Below are positions 43,340 to 55,161 of a DNA stretch of 64,000 nucleotides, piece by piece; the stretch's first letter is position 1, and the number at the start of each line of letters is the position of its first letter. A program made the position numbers and the translations under genes. The notes under the pieces were generated by a model. The model saw only the letters and a program-made list of their open reading frames with translations, was not told the DNA's origin and did not search any database. Source of the DNA: Nitrospinaceae bacterium (GTDB taxonomy: Bacteria; UBA8248); NCBI GenBank assembly GCA_018669005.1, contig JABJAL010000072.1:62001-126000 (forward strand). The letters are read 5' to 3'.

Positions 43340-44065
43340 TTATCCCGCTGCCCGATCGGCTCGTCTCCGCTTGGCAATGAGATTAAGCGCCTCGACGAGT
43401 ATCGAGAATGCGATGGCAAAATAGAGATAGCCTCTCGGAATGTGGAAGTGCATCCCGTCGGCCACTAGCGCCAAGCCTACGAGAAGCAGGAAACTGAGCG
43501 CCAACATTTTGGCTGTCGGATGATTTTCAATGAACGCGCTTACCGGCCCCGAGGCGAGGAGCATGATTAGCATCGCGATGACGACCGCCGCGATCATCAC
43601 CGGTAGATGCTCGGCCATGCCCACCGCCGTTATCACAGAGTCGAGCGAGAACACCATGTCGAGAACCATGATTTGCACGATGATGGCGGTGAAACTTTTT
43701 ATCTCGCCATCGCCGCCGCTTTCCGCCTCGCCCTCGACGGTGTGGTGAATCTCGTAGGTTCCCTTGGTGAGGAGAAAGAGCCCACCCGCGAGCATGATAA
43801 TGTCGCGCCAGGAAAGCGCAAAGCCGAATATTTCGGCGACTGGCGCCGTGAGTCCGACAATCCAGGCAATACCCGCCAGCATAATGATCCGCATGACGAG
43901 AGCGGCCATGAGGCCCAGGTGCCTCGCCCGCGCGGCCTCGGCCTCGGGAAGCTTGGCCGCCACAATTGATATAAACACTACGTTGTCGATGCCCAGTACA
44001 ATTTCGAGTGCGGTCAACGTGAGCAGGCTAATCCAAATCGCGGGATCGAAAAGCCATTCGAACAT
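43340..44065 (-). CDS. terC: TerC-family integral membrane protein
   Basis: 241 residues with seven or so membrane segments. The family signatures EIVLGIDNVVFISIV and LDMVFSLDSVITAVG carry the paired Asp residues thought to bind a divalent metal. TerC-type proteins are linked to Mn export and tellurite resistance. I chose the ATG at 44065 (GGAGAAA upstream); the longer frame to 44095 has no ribosome site. Confidence 0.92.
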   Translation of the reverse strand: MFEWLFDPAIWISLLTLTALEIVLGIDNVVFISIVAAKLPEAEAARARHLGLMAALVMRIIMLAGIAWIVGLTAPVAEIFGFALSWRDIIMLAGGLFLLTKGTYEIHHTVEGEAESGGDGEIKSFTAIIVQIMVLDMVFSLDSVITAVGMAEHLPVMIAAVVIAMLIMLLASGPVSAFIENHPTAKMLALSFLLLVGLALVADGMHFHIPRGYLYFAIAFSILVEALNLIAKRRRADRAAG

Positions 44066-44194
44066 TAATTTCTCCACAACAAATTGATCATGCAATCGTT
44101 AGACGTTTTTAATGCCCCCTAACTAGTTAGCTTGATCTGAATGTTAAATTTTATTACTATTGTAGAATAACTTCGCCCGTAGAGAGGTGGCAAA

Positions 44195-44374
44195 ATGACA
44201 GGCGGTAAAAAACAAAAACCTACAGAGCATGTAGTTCGAATTCCCCCTGCTGGCTCGAATATTGATACGAGTAAAGATATTTTTATAGATGAATCAGCGG
44301 GAGATAAAATACCGCAACCCAGCAACGATCACAAAGAGCCTGTGAATAAACTTAGACCAGACTCAGACGAGTAA
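44195..44374 (+). CDS. Small hydrophilic protein, unknown
   Basis: 59 residues (starts MTGGKKQKPTEHVVRIPPAG). GAGAGGTGG stands 5 bases before ATG 44195. Polar and without domains. Its last 12 bases overlap the convergent membrane-protein gene at 44363. Real translation is suggested by the ribosome site only. Confidence 0.4.
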   Translation: MTGGKKQKPTEHVVRIPPAGSNIDTSKDIFIDESAGDKIPQPSNDHKEPVNKLRPDSDE

Positions 44375-44842
44375 TCGGCTTAGGCCCAGTGCCAGCAAAC
44401 CGAAAAAGGTAAAAAAAAGTGAAATTTTGAGTAGTTGGCCCTTTCGCACAAAAGGTGCCCTATTGTCTTTGTAGGCGTCAACGATATTCGCTATAAGTTG
44501 CTGGTATGTTTCTTCTATATTTTTCTCGTCATCAGCTTCTTTAAGGACCGCCTCTGGGTTTGGCGGAAATTGCCACTCTTGAGGCATGTAAGCTCTGATT
44601 AATAGCCCTATTGCAATTATTATGCTTCCGCATCCCAGCCAATAGAACCATGTGCCAAATGCACACCATTCTTTAGGTACTTTCTGTAGTCCTAATGCTA
44701 GTGACATAAAGATACCATTGAAACCAATCAAAATACTTAATTTCGAATCTATATCTGAAATGTCTTTTGATTGCTGTAGAATTCTGTTTTGAACTATTTG
44801 GTAAAATTTCTCATGATATGATTCGCTAGATTTTTCCTCCAC
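44363..44842 (-). CDS. Small membrane protein, SLATT/Pycsar-effector-like layout
   Basis: About 159 residues. An N-terminal helix (YHEKFYQIVQNRILQQSKDI) leads into SDIDSKLSILIGFNGIFMSL, a second membrane segment (WLGCGSIIIAIGLLIRAY), an acidic linker, and a last membrane segment at the end. This order resembles membrane effectors of some phage-defence systems, but I see no nucleotide cyclase or sensor next to it. I chose GTG 44842 (GAGGA five bases upstream). The gene is AT-rich compared with its neighbours. Confidence 0.55.
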   Translation of the reverse strand: MEEKSSESYHEKFYQIVQNRILQQSKDISDIDSKLSILIGFNGIFMSLALGLQKVPKEWCAFGTWFYWLGCGSIIIAIGLLIRAYMPQEWQFPPNPEAVLKEADDEKNIEETYQQLIANIVDAYKDNRAPFVRKGQLLKISLFFTFFGLLALGLSRLLV

Positions 44843-44875
44843 GACAATCCTCAATTAAAGACCATATATTTTAAG

Positions 44876-45865
44876 TTAATGCACGATTCGGTTTCTTAAC
44901 ACACCGATGCCTTCGATTTCGAGTTCCAAAACATCGCCCGGTTGAATCCATTTGTCGAGGTCGGCGCCGCAGCCGGTGCCCACGGTTCCCGAGCCGATGA
45001 GGTCTCCGGGGGCGAGTTCCTCTTCCATCGAGAGATGCTCAAGCACCCGGCCCCAGCTGAAGTGCATGTCGCCGACGTTTCCCCGGCTCCACTCGTTGCC
45101 GTTGATGCGAGCGGTCATGACGGCGTCTGTGTGGTCGAATTCATCCTTTGTTACGATGCAGGGTCCGATGGCGGTGCCAAAATCTTTGCCCTTGTGTGGT
45201 CCGAGCCAGAGAGACATTTCTTTCATCTGGATGTCACGAGCGCTGAAGTCGTTCATGACGGTGAACCCAAAGATATGGTCCATTCCGTCAGCCTCGGTGA
45301 TGTTTTCCCCGCTTTTTCCGATGAGGATGGCGATTTCAAGCTCATAATCAAGTTTTTCGGTGTAATGAGGCCATTTGAGTTCATCATCGGGGCCAATAAT
45401 GGTGAGCCGGTTTCCTTTATAAGAGGTGGGCATCTCGTACCAGAGCGGATCTACGGTGGTGTTCCGCCTGCGGGCCCCTGCCTGCTTGTGGCCCTCAAAA
45501 CAGAGGCAGTCCCTGAAGCTCACTGGCCGGGGAACAGGGGCCAATAGGCGCACATCTCCTAGCCCATAGGCCAGTCGCTCCCCACCGGGGCCGATGGTCT
45601 CCTCACCCTCGGCGTTTAAATAGACGATTGCCTCCCGGGCGGCCTCCAGCGAGGGCTCTCCTCCTGCGGCAAAATCGCAAATATCCTGAGGAATCCTGAA
45701 ATCGGCGTATTCTCGCCACCGGGGCTCATTACCCTCGGCTCGGGCCCTGGCTGCGTAAGCATGAGCAAGGTCCACGGCGCGCATATCGCCCTCGGGGCCC
45801 CAGATGGCTCCGAGCCGCTGAATCGGCCCTGCTGGGGACGCTACTTCAAAAGTAATGAATTTCAT
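44876..45865 (-). CDS. Fumarylacetoacetate hydrolase-family protein
   Basis: 329 residues. FRDCLCFEGHKQAGARRRNT, KLDYELEIAILIGKSGENIT, GFTVMNDFSARDIQ, GKDFGTAIGPCIVT and DLIGSGTVGTGCG are the blocks of the FAH fold, including the Asp/Glu metal ligands. Members hydrolyse or decarboxylate products of aromatic breakdown. The start is the ATG at 45865 after CGGAGGAAAA. Confidence 0.9.
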   Translation of the reverse strand: MKFITFEVASPAGPIQRLGAIWGPEGDMRAVDLAHAYAARARAEGNEPRWREYADFRIPQDICDFAAGGEPSLEAAREAIVYLNAEGEETIGPGGERLAYGLGDVRLLAPVPRPVSFRDCLCFEGHKQAGARRRNTTVDPLWYEMPTSYKGNRLTIIGPDDELKWPHYTEKLDYELEIAILIGKSGENITEADGMDHIFGFTVMNDFSARDIQMKEMSLWLGPHKGKDFGTAIGPCIVTKDEFDHTDAVMTARINGNEWSRGNVGDMHFSWGRVLEHLSMEEELAPGDLIGSGTVGTGCGADLDKWIQPGDVLELEIEGIGVLRNRIVH

Positions 45866-46267
45866 GGTTTTCCTCCGAATTAATGATGTCCCCGACCGAC
45901 CCTTGGGCCAGCCGGATCGAAAAATTGTTATTGGAATGACGCCAAAGCTTACCATTTTGTGCGCCGAAGTGCTCCAGGCTCGCGAGAGCAGGTGCGCGTT
46001 TCCTCTCTAAGGGGCTGAATTTAAACCCTTCGTTGGTTTGGTCAGATTCCCACTATAAAGGTGCGATCTAGGCTTGACTTCCCAAGAGTGTGCGGTTATT
46101 TTTAGGCGTTTTTTTATTAAATTGATTCTGGGGCCGGGCCCTGTTTTTTTGTAGTTATTGGTATATCTTCGCGTATTAGGTGTTTCCAAATAGACGAGGA
46201 TGCTTTGTGCCTGGGGAGTGAAATTTGCCCTCTCTGCGGCGCTTGAGCGGAAGGATTAAACATTTCC
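45866..46267. other. 402-base gene-less stretch upstream of the ATP synthase operon
   Basis: Divergent intergenic region. It holds a possible plus-strand promoter TTGACT (46074-46079), 17-base spacer, TATTTT (46097-46102), which would give a ~160-base leader, and a GGGGCCGGGCCC palindrome near 46130. No coding frame is supported. Confidence 0.5.
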
Positions 46268-46867
46268 ATGATGGTTGAAGTGAGCATTCGGCGGGCGCTT
46301 AAGGCCGCTTTTTTTACGTTGGTCGCGTTTCTGGTTCTGGTAGCCTTGCCGCATGCTTCTTGGGCATCGGAAGCTGCGCAAGGTTCGGCTGGTGGGCTTA
46401 AAGATTGGCTGGCTGGTTTTAATCTTGGTAGTGGGGCACTCATCATCAACCCCGCCATCATGGTTATTCAGTGGATCAATTTCGTCGTAATCCTCGTTGT
46501 CCTGAATAAAATTATTTATAAGCCACTCTGGCGCGTTATTGATGAGCGCAAAGGTCAGGTAGATGGCGACCTGGCCGCCTCGGAGCGCGATCGAAGCGAA
46601 ACCCAGGGCTATATCACCCAATATGAAGATTCGCTGGCGGAAATTCAGCGAGAAAACACTGAAGCGATGATTGCCCTCCAGCAGCAGCTAGCCGAATCTG
46701 GCCGAAAATTAATCGATGAAGTTCGTGAGAAGACTTCCAAGGAAATGGAAGAGGCGCGCGCTTCGATATCAACCCAGGCTGTTGCTGCATCGGATGAGCT
46801 CAAAGGAAATGCCGAGGAGTTTTCCGGCCAAATTGCTAACCGCCTTGCCGGTCGGCAGATTGCTTAA
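46268..46867 (+). CDS. atpF': ATP synthase F0 subunit b'
   Basis: 199 residues. It has an N-terminal signal-like segment (AAFFTLVAFLVLVALPHASW), the membrane anchor NPAIMVIQWINFVVILVVLN, then KPLWRVIDERKGQVDGDLAA and a long coiled coil, the shape of F0 b subunits. It would form the peripheral stalk with the next gene product. Two ATGs (46268 and 46271) are possible starts. Confidence 0.87.
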   Translation: MMVEVSIRRALKAAFFTLVAFLVLVALPHASWASEAAQGSAGGLKDWLAGFNLGSGALIINPAIMVIQWINFVVILVVLNKIIYKPLWRVIDERKGQVDGDLAASERDRSETQGYITQYEDSLAEIQRENTEAMIALQQQLAESGRKLIDEVREKTSKEMEEARASISTQAVAASDELKGNAEEFSGQIANRLAGRQIA

Positions 46868-46877
46868 GGATATGACG

Positions 46878-47495
46878 ATGAAGCCCTCGACCCTAAGATT
46901 TATTAGCTTTTCGGGTTTATGTTTTGTTGCAGTCGCGCTGGCTCTTGGGGTGTTTCCTGAATGGGCCTTGGGCGCGGAAGGTGGGGAGGTCCACCACAAG
47001 GAATTCAGTATCGTTGAAGAAGGTTTTAAATTTGTTAACACGTTGATAGTGGTTTTAATTTTATACAAGCTCCTCGCGAAGCCGCTGGCGAATTTCTTTA
47101 AGGATCGCCGCGAGGGCATTACTGCCGCGTTGGCAGAAGCTAAGGCGGCACGCTTGGAGGCCGAAGGTGAGCTTGAGGCGCAGCGCTCGAAGGTTGCTGA
47201 CCTTGAAGCCGAGTTGGGTCGGGTCCGCGAAACCGGCGAGAGAGAGCGTGGAGAAATTGGCGAGCGGATCGAGGTGGAGCAAAAGGCCCAGGCCGACCGT
47301 CTTTTAGAACAGACTCGCGGTGCAATTGAACTTGAAACTTCTAAGGCGAGAGCGGAGCTTCAGGCTCGTGCGGCGGAACTGGCGATGGGTCTTGCCGAGG
47401 AAATGCTCAAGAAAAATATTGGCCCTGAGGATCAGGAACGTTTCGTTTCAGAGTACTTGGTCAAGCTTGGGGATCAGGCTGGAGGCAATTCATGA
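46878..47495 (+). CDS. atpF: ATP synthase F0 subunit b
   Basis: 205 residues. A signal-like N terminus (to about residue 33), membrane segment FKFVNTLIVVLILYKLLAKP, then NFFKDRREGITAALAEAKAA and a coiled coil. I chose ATG 46878 because AAGGA is 7 bases upstream; ATG 46872 is too close. Two different b genes in tandem imply a b/b' heterodimer stalk. It overlaps atpH by 4 bases. Confidence 0.9.
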   Translation: MKPSTLRFISFSGLCFVAVALALGVFPEWALGAEGGEVHHKEFSIVEEGFKFVNTLIVVLILYKLLAKPLANFFKDRREGITAALAEAKAARLEAEGELEAQRSKVADLEAELGRVRETGERERGEIGERIEVEQKAQADRLLEQTRGAIELETSKARAELQARAAELAMGLAEEMLKKNIGPEDQERFVSEYLVKLGDQAGGNS

Positions 47496-48031
47496 TCGGT
47501 GGTCAGGCGGCGAGCCGCTACGCCAAGGCGCTAGTCAATATCGCGGAAAAAGATGGCTCTCTTGACGAAACCGGGGTAGAGCTTGCCCAGTTGGACAAGG
47601 CGCTGGATAACCCCGAGCTTCGCAAGGTGTTAATGAATCCGCGTTTTTCCCGTCCGGTACGGACTGGGGTTATCGACGAAATTTTGAAATCCTCAGGTGC
47701 GAGCGAGTTGATGCAGAAGTTTGCGCGGCTCATTACAGAAAAAGATCGCATCGCTGAGTTGCCTGCCATCTCGGAGCGCTATCAGGCGCTGGCCGACGAA
47801 ATGAGGGGCCGTATTCGTGCGCAGGTTCGAACCGCGTTTGATCTTTCTGATTCCGCTATGGAGGAGCTTCGTAAAATGCTTTCCGAGGTTAGCGGAAAAC
47901 AAGTTTTGCTTGAGGTAGAAAAAGATTCTTCGCTCATCGGCGGCCTTGTTTGCCGGATGGGCGGTATTGTTATGGACGGTAGTATCCAGAACCAGCTCAA
48001 AAACTTGCGAGAGAGTTTAACTACAAGCTAA
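47492..48031 (+). CDS. atpH: ATP synthase F1 subunit delta
   Basis: 179 residues. Begins ASRYAKALVNIAEKDGSLDE and ends VCRMGGIVMDGSIQNQLKNL, both typical of the OSCP/delta family that links the stalk to F1. ATG overlaps the end of atpF. Confidence 0.95.
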   Translation: MIGGQAASRYAKALVNIAEKDGSLDETGVELAQLDKALDNPELRKVLMNPRFSRPVRTGVIDEILKSSGASELMQKFARLITEKDRIAELPAISERYQALADEMRGRIRAQVRTAFDLSDSAMEELRKMLSEVSGKQVLLEVEKDSSLIGGLVCRMGGIVMDGSIQNQLKNLRESLTTS

Positions 48032-48064
48032 CTTTCGCTTCCACGGAACAGTTGAGGGGACGAG

Positions 48065-49600
48065 ATGCAAATTCGTGCCGAAGAAATTAGTCAGATTATT
48101 CAAAAGCAGATCGAAGGCTTCGACTCGTCGGTTGAGTTGGCCGAAACTGGATCAGTGATATCCGTAGGTGATGGTATCGCGCGCATCTATGGCCTTGAGA
48201 AGTGCATGGCCGGTGAGTTGATTGAGTTTCCGGGCGGGCTCTTTGGCATGGCGTTGAATCTTGAGACGGACAACGTCGGTGCCGTGCTTCTGGGTGACGA
48301 TCGAAACATCAAGGAAGGCGACGAGGTTCGCCGTACTGGTCGTATCGTTCAGGTGCCTACTGGTAAGGGGCTTCTGGGCCGGGTGGTAAATCCGCTTGGT
48401 CAGCCGATTGATGGCAAGGGCCCAATTGCCTCTGATAGCACTGCCAACATCGATGTCGTCGCACCAGGCGTTATTGAGCGTAAGTCGGTTACCGAGCCGC
48501 TTCAAACGGGCATCAAGGCAATCGACGGCATGATTCCGATTGGTCGGGGCCAGCGCGAACTAATCATCGGTGACCGGCAGACCGGAAAGACGGCCATCGC
48601 GCTCGACACCATCATCAACCAAAAAGATACCGACGTTTACAGCATCTATGTCTGCATCGGACAGAAACGCTCCACTCTGGCGCAGGTGGTGGCTGCTCTT
48701 GAAGAGTACGGTGCGATGGACAAGACCATCGTCGTTGCCGCGACGGCTTCAGACCCGGCCCCGCTTCAGTATATTGCGCCATTCTCGGGCTGTGCGATGG
48801 GCGAGTATTTCCGGGACAATGGAATGCACTCTCTTATTGTGTACGATGATCTTTCAAAGCAGGCCGTGGCCTATCGCCAGCTTTCGCTCATGCTCCGCCG
48901 CCCGCCAGGGCGCGAGGCGTATCCAGGTGACGTTTTTTATCTCCACTCCAGGCTCTTAGAGCGTGCCTCAAAGCTGAGTGATGCGCTCGGTGGCGGCTCC
49001 TTGACGGCTCTTCCAATTATTGAAACCCAAGCCGGTGACGTTGCGGCTTATATTCCGACAAACGTTATTTCGATTACCGACGGCCAGATTTATCTCGAAT
49101 CAGCCCTTTTCTACTCCGGTATTCGTCCAGCGGTTAACGTTGGTCTTTCGGTGTCCCGAGTGGGTGGTGCTGCACAAACTCGCGGGATGAAAAAAGTCGC
49201 TGGTACGCTTCGTCTCGACTTGGCGCAGTATCGTGAGATGGCGGCCTTTGCTCAGTTTGGCTCAGAGCTCGATGCCGCCACACAGGCCCAGCTCAACCGG
49301 GGCGCAAGGCTGACAGAATTGCTCAAGCAGTCCCAGTACCAGCCATTTCCTGTGCAGAAACAGATCATGTCGATCTACCTTGGAACCAGCGGTGGGCTCG
49401 ATAATATTGAAATTGCCGATGTTCAGGCAACGGAGGCGGCTTTCCAGACGTTCATGGAAACGCGCCATCCGCAGATTGGCGTTGACCTCGCCGAGAAAAA
49501 AGAATTGACCGACGATATCGTTCAACGCCTCGATGCCGCAATCGAGGAATTTAAAAAGACATTGGTCGCTGCCGAAGCGGCCCCGGCCACCGCTTCGTAA
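48065..49600 (+). CDS. atpA: ATP synthase F1 subunit alpha
   Basis: 511 residues, usual length. Walker [10 protein letters not shown], the [17 protein letters not shown]-type block (here [16 protein letters not shown]), and the alpha signature [14 protein letters not shown]. The regulatory, mostly non-catalytic nucleotide-binding subunit of the F1 head. GAGGGGACGAG precedes the ATG. Confidence 0.98.
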   Translation: MQIRAEEISQIIQKQIEGFDSSVELAETGSVISVGDGIARIYGLEKCMAGELIEFPGGLFGMALNLETDNVGAVLLGDDRNIKEGDEVRRTGRIVQVPTGKGLLGRVVNPLGQPIDGKGPIASDSTANIDVVAPGVIERKSVTEPLQTGIKAIDGMIPIGRGQRELIIGDRQTGKTAIALDTIINQKDTDVYSIYVCIGQKRSTLAQVVAALEEYGAMDKTIVVAATASDPAPLQYIAPFSGCAMGEYFRDNGMHSLIVYDDLSKQAVAYRQLSLMLRRPPGREAYPGDVFYLHSRLLERASKLSDALGGGSLTALPIIETQAGDVAAYIPTNVISITDGQIYLESALFYSGIRPAVNVGLSVSRVGGAAQTRGMKKVAGTLRLDLAQYREMAAFAQFGSELDAATQAQLNRGARLTELLKQSQYQPFPVQKQIMSIYLGTSGGLDNIEIADVQATEAAFQTFMETRHPQIGVDLAEKKELTDDIVQRLDAAIEEFKKTLVAAEAAPATAS

Positions 49601-49623
49601 TCGCGGACGACGGATAGAGAAAA

Positions 49624-51940
<2,317 letters not shown>

Positions 51941-51942
51941 CT

Positions 51943-52365
51943 ATGGCTAACGGCAAGATTGCACTTGAAATAGTTACTCCAGAAAAACGTCTTGTAACCG
52001 ACGAAGTGGATGAAATTACCGGACCCGGCTTGTGGGGCGAGTTTGGAATTCTTCCACAACATACGCCTTATCTCGTCGAGCTCGACGTAGGTTCTCTTTC
52101 GTATCGCAAGGGTAGCGGTCGCTATTTTATTTCGGTGAGTGGTGGCTACGCCGAGGTTGGACCCGATGCAGTGACGGTACTCGCCGAGACGGCTGAACTG
52201 GCTGAGGATATCGACGTGGATAGAGCCAAGGCTGCCCGCGAGAGGGCTCAAAATCTCATCTCGGGAAAAGAGGAGACCGAAGATTTCTCCTTTGATCGGG
52301 CCGAGACTGCTCTGAAGCGGGCCATAAGCCGGATATCTGTCGCAAACCGTAGCGGCCTAGGCTAA
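51943..52365 (+). CDS. atpC: ATP synthase F1 subunit epsilon
   Basis: 140 residues. N-terminal beta sandwich (ALEIVTPEKRLVTDEVDEIT, GEFGILPQHTPYLVEL) and a C-terminal helical hairpin that can inhibit ATP hydrolysis. Begins two bases after the atpD stop. Last gene of the operon; atpI, atpB and atpE are not in the window. Confidence 0.95.
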   Translation: MANGKIALEIVTPEKRLVTDEVDEITGPGLWGEFGILPQHTPYLVELDVGSLSYRKGSGRYFISVSGGYAEVGPDAVTVLAETAELAEDIDVDRAKAARERAQNLISGKEETEDFSFDRAETALKRAISRISVANRSGLG

Positions 52366-52512
52366 AGACTACGACAAGTAGTTTCCGACCGGAATTCCCA
52401 ATGTATGCGGAACAGGGTCGAAAAATCCCCGACTAGTATATAATTCATCAAATATTGGTACCTGAGCCGCTATATCAGCCGCTTTTGATGTAAATTTCAT
52501 GGGAGAAATTCG

Positions 52513-52962
52513 ATGAAACTTAGGCGAATAATTCTGGCTACGATTTTGGTTGCCATGATACCCGTGGTCGCCTTTTCAGCAGGTGACCCCGAGCCAGAAA
52601 AGTCGGCTTCTCAGCCCTCGGCCTATGAAATGGGTCGTGCAGCGGTAAAAGCTGGAGACTGGAGCCGGGCAGTTTCCTTGTTCCAAAGTGCAGTAGGGAA
52701 AGATGACAAAGATTATAAATCGTTCAACATGCTCGGCTACTCCCTCCGCAATTTGGGTCGCTACAAGGTTGCCATACTGGCTTATAACCGGGCGCTTTCG
52801 ATAAGACCTGATTACGCACCTGCACTTGAATACCGTGGGATGGCGCATCTGAAGGCGAAAAACACCAAGGCTGCGATGGCCGATTATGAGGTGTTGAAGG
52901 GGATAGGTTCTCCTCTGGCCGAAGATCTCAAGGCGGCCATAGACTCAGCGGCAAAAAACTAG
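52513..52962 (+). CDS. Secreted TPR-repeat protein
   Basis: 149 residues. Signal peptide (MKLRRIILATILVAMIPVVA...FSA), then about three TPR-like helix pairs: GDWSRAVSLFQSAVGKD, MLGYSLRNLGRYKVAILAYN, EYRGMAHLKAKNTKAAMADY. Likely periplasmic protein-protein contacts. It is the intact relative of the frameshifted gene at 24225. GGGAGA precedes the ATG. Confidence 0.85.
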   Translation: MKLRRIILATILVAMIPVVAFSAGDPEPEKSASQPSAYEMGRAAVKAGDWSRAVSLFQSAVGKDDKDYKSFNMLGYSLRNLGRYKVAILAYNRALSIRPDYAPALEYRGMAHLKAKNTKAAMADYEVLKGIGSPLAEDLKAAIDSAAKN

Positions 52963-53025
52963 CTGGCGGCGGGGCCGTGCGGGGCCTCGATAATTTAAGA
53001 AAGCTGTCACACAAGGAGATATGAC

Positions 53026-53469
53026 ATGGCCATCACTGGATTTCATAACATCAGCCTCACCGTTTCAGACGCAGGTGAGGCCGCGAAGTGGTATGGAGAC
53101 AAGCTGGGATTTGAGGTCCAGTCAGACTCTGAGCGTACGCCTGAATTCTCCGAGGCTGTCACGGGTGTTAAAGGGGCTACTCTCCGCGTCGTTCACTTAA
53201 ACGGCCACGGTCTCCACTTTGAGTTGATGCAATACGTTACTGGTTCTGGCGCACAGGTTGAGACCAGCCCCAACAACATCGGTAGTGCCCAGGTGGGTTT
53301 TCTGACCGACAATGGTCCGGCGCTTTATGAGGAATGGAAAGCCAATGGTATTAAAATGTGGTCCCCTGGTCCCGCTGAGGTACCGAATGGTCCTATGAAA
53401 GGTGGTTTTATCTTCTTCTGCCAAGACCTGGACGGCAACGTACTCAAATTCATGCAAACACCGAAGTAG
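53026..53469 (+). CDS. VOC-family protein
   Basis: 147 residues. GFHNISLTVSDAGEAAKWYG at the start, GLHFELMQYV in the middle and CQDLDGNVLKFMQ at the end place the ligands His, His/Glu of the glyoxalase/dioxygenase fold. Substrate unknown. AAGGAGATATG precedes the ATG. Confidence 0.87.
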   Translation: MAITGFHNISLTVSDAGEAAKWYGDKLGFEVQSDSERTPEFSEAVTGVKGATLRVVHLNGHGLHFELMQYVTGSGAQVETSPNNIGSAQVGFLTDNGPALYEEWKANGIKMWSPGPAEVPNGPMKGGFIFFCQDLDGNVLKFMQTPK

Positions 53470-53498
53470 TATTTTTTATAAATTTTAAATTATTTAAT

Positions 53499-53533
53499 AA
53501 CCCCATTCGGTTTTCAATCGGGTGGGGTTTTTT
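53499..53533. terminator. Terminator between convergent VOC and GNAT genes
   Basis: CCCCATTCG, loop GTTTTCAAT, CGGGTGGGG, then a run of T. The A-rich left flank allows it to work for the minus strand too. Confidence 0.8.
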
Positions 53534-54041
53534 ATACCTCGTTAAATTCTGGCCGGTATCTGACGGTGCCGCTGATTCGAGAGAGTGCGTCGAGCCCGAG
53601 TTCCTTGACCATAAAGACCTCATCGGGGACTTTGCTTTCCCAAGAGATTCCGTATGGCCGGGCGGGTGAGAAACCAAATCGGGGGTAGTATTCTGAATGG
53701 CCGAGTACGACGACGAGCGGATAACCTAACTTTTCACACGCTCTGAGCCCAGCCTCCACCAGTTTAGAGCCTATGCCTTTTCCTTGATGGGCGGGGAGTA
53801 CCGCCATTGGACCCAAGCCGAGTGCTGTCCAGTGATCAGATTCGGACTCAATCGAGACTTCGCTGAATGCGACATGGCCTACGATCTTGTCCTCTACTTC
53901 AGCAACCAGTGAAATTAAAAGCGCCTCCGATGAGCGGAGGGCATCCACTAAATTTGCCTCGTTTTGCTCACCGAAGGCGATTTCCTCTACTTGGCGAATC
54001 GAGGGGATGTCTCGGTTTTCTTCTTGTCGGATGGCGATCAT
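53532..54041 (-). CDS. GNAT-family N-acetyltransferase
   Basis: 169 residues. The acetyl-CoA motif A is MAVLPAHQGKGIGSKLVEAG; VVVLGHSEYYPRFGFSPARP is motif B, typical of the YhbS-like group of predicted acetyltransferases. Start ATG 54041 after CAGGAAACA. Substrate unknown. Confidence 0.9.
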   Translation of the reverse strand: MIAIRQEENRDIPSIRQVEEIAFGEQNEANLVDALRSSEALLISLVAEVEDKIVGHVAFSEVSIESESDHWTALGLGPMAVLPAHQGKGIGSKLVEAGLRACEKLGYPLVVVLGHSEYYPRFGFSPARPYGISWESKVPDEVFMVKELGLDALSRISGTVRYRPEFNEV

Positions 54042-54146
54042 AAGTGTTTCCTGAAAAAAGTTGATTTTGCTGCGGGCGCTTTTACTTATATGCGGGCCAT
54101 AATAAGACGATTGAATTGAGGTGGACAATCGGCAGGGGGGGATTCG

Positions 54147-54680
54147 ATGAAAGGGAAATTTAATGAAATTCTAGTATTCCCTTCAGGTGAGTTTGTGTGG
54201 CGCGGCAACAAGATGAGATGCGCACTTGGGAGAAATGGAGTTTCCAGAGATAGAAAAGAGGGAGACGGGACGACTCCTGTGGGAGTATTTCCGATCCGGG
54301 AGGTATTCTACCGGGCGGACAGGGTGGGTGAATTTGAATGCGCCCTACCTGCCAGGCCCATTGGGGAGAATGATGGCTGGTGCGACGATCCGGACGATCC
54401 GGCATACAATCGCCTGATCGGGCTTCCCCATCCGGCGCGACATGAACGAATGTGGCGAGAGGATAATCTTTACGACATTGTAGTCGTTCTTGGATACAAT
54501 GATGATCCCCCAGTTCCGGGCAAGGGAAGCGGGATTTTTCTTCACGCGGCGAGTGGGGACTATGCGCCGACCGAGGGGTGTGTCGCTATATCGGAGGCCA
54601 ATTTAATCACTCTGGTGAGGGAAATTCCACTAGGTGGGACCCTTCGTGTTTTGCCTTCGGATGAGTCTTTTTCGCGATAA
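54147..54680 (+). CDS. L,D-transpeptidase-fold protein without signal peptide
   Basis: 177 residues. GDGTTPVGVFPIREVFYRAD, then GSGIFLHAASGDYAPTEGCV with the HxxxSxxxxxTxGC layout of the YkuD catalytic His and Cys. YkuD enzymes cross-link peptidoglycan, but no export signal is visible here, so the protein may have an internal or secondary role (as some YkuD/YafK relatives). AGGGGGGAT precedes the ATG. Confidence 0.84.
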   Translation: MKGKFNEILVFPSGEFVWRGNKMRCALGRNGVSRDRKEGDGTTPVGVFPIREVFYRADRVGEFECALPARPIGENDGWCDDPDDPAYNRLIGLPHPARHERMWREDNLYDIVVVLGYNDDPPVPGKGSGIFLHAASGDYAPTEGCVAISEANLITLVREIPLGGTLRVLPSDESFSR

Positions 54681-54777
54681 ACCCGCCTGAAGTGAAATGC
54701 CTTGCCGAGGTGAGTGGGGTATAATAAAGCCCACTGGGTACAACTTTTTTATCTTAATTTCGTTCTAGGGGGAGAAT

Positions 54778-55131
54778 ATGCATCCGTTCGATTTGAATGT
54801 GGAAAAAGAATTCAAGTCTGAAAAGCACGTAGAGAAAATTCTGGGCCAGTTTGCCGAAGGTGACGTAACAGTGGCTTGCTGGGAGCCAGGGCAGATTAGC
54901 CCTTATCATGCCCACCTTGAGGCGACGGAAATTTACTTTTGCTATCAAGGCGGAGGCGTGATGACCACGGACGATGGGAAGATCGACATTGTCCCAGGCT
55001 CGTTTGTCGTCCATCCGCAGGGAGAATTCCACGAGTACGAAAATGGTCCGGAGCGCACGCTGCTATTTCGGGTGCGCTATGGGGGAATGAAAAACTCTAC
55101 GCGCAGGCACTGGCGGGGCCACGAAGATTAG
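54778..55131 (+). CDS. Cupin-domain protein
   Basis: 117 residues. Single barrel with ISPYHAHLEATEIYFCYQGG and GSFVVHPQGEFHEYEN, giving His/His/Glu/His ligands. It ends 30 bases before the GrdB-like selenoprotein gene and may be co-transcribed with it. GGGGGAGA precedes the ATG. Function unknown. Confidence 0.82.
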   Translation: MHPFDLNVEKEFKSEKHVEKILGQFAEGDVTVACWEPGQISPYHAHLEATEIYFCYQGGGVMTTDDGKIDIVPGSFVVHPQGEFHEYENGPERTLLFRVRYGGMKNSTRRHWRGHED

Positions 55132-55161
55132 CAGCTGTTTTCCAGTTGAGGCTGATTCCGC

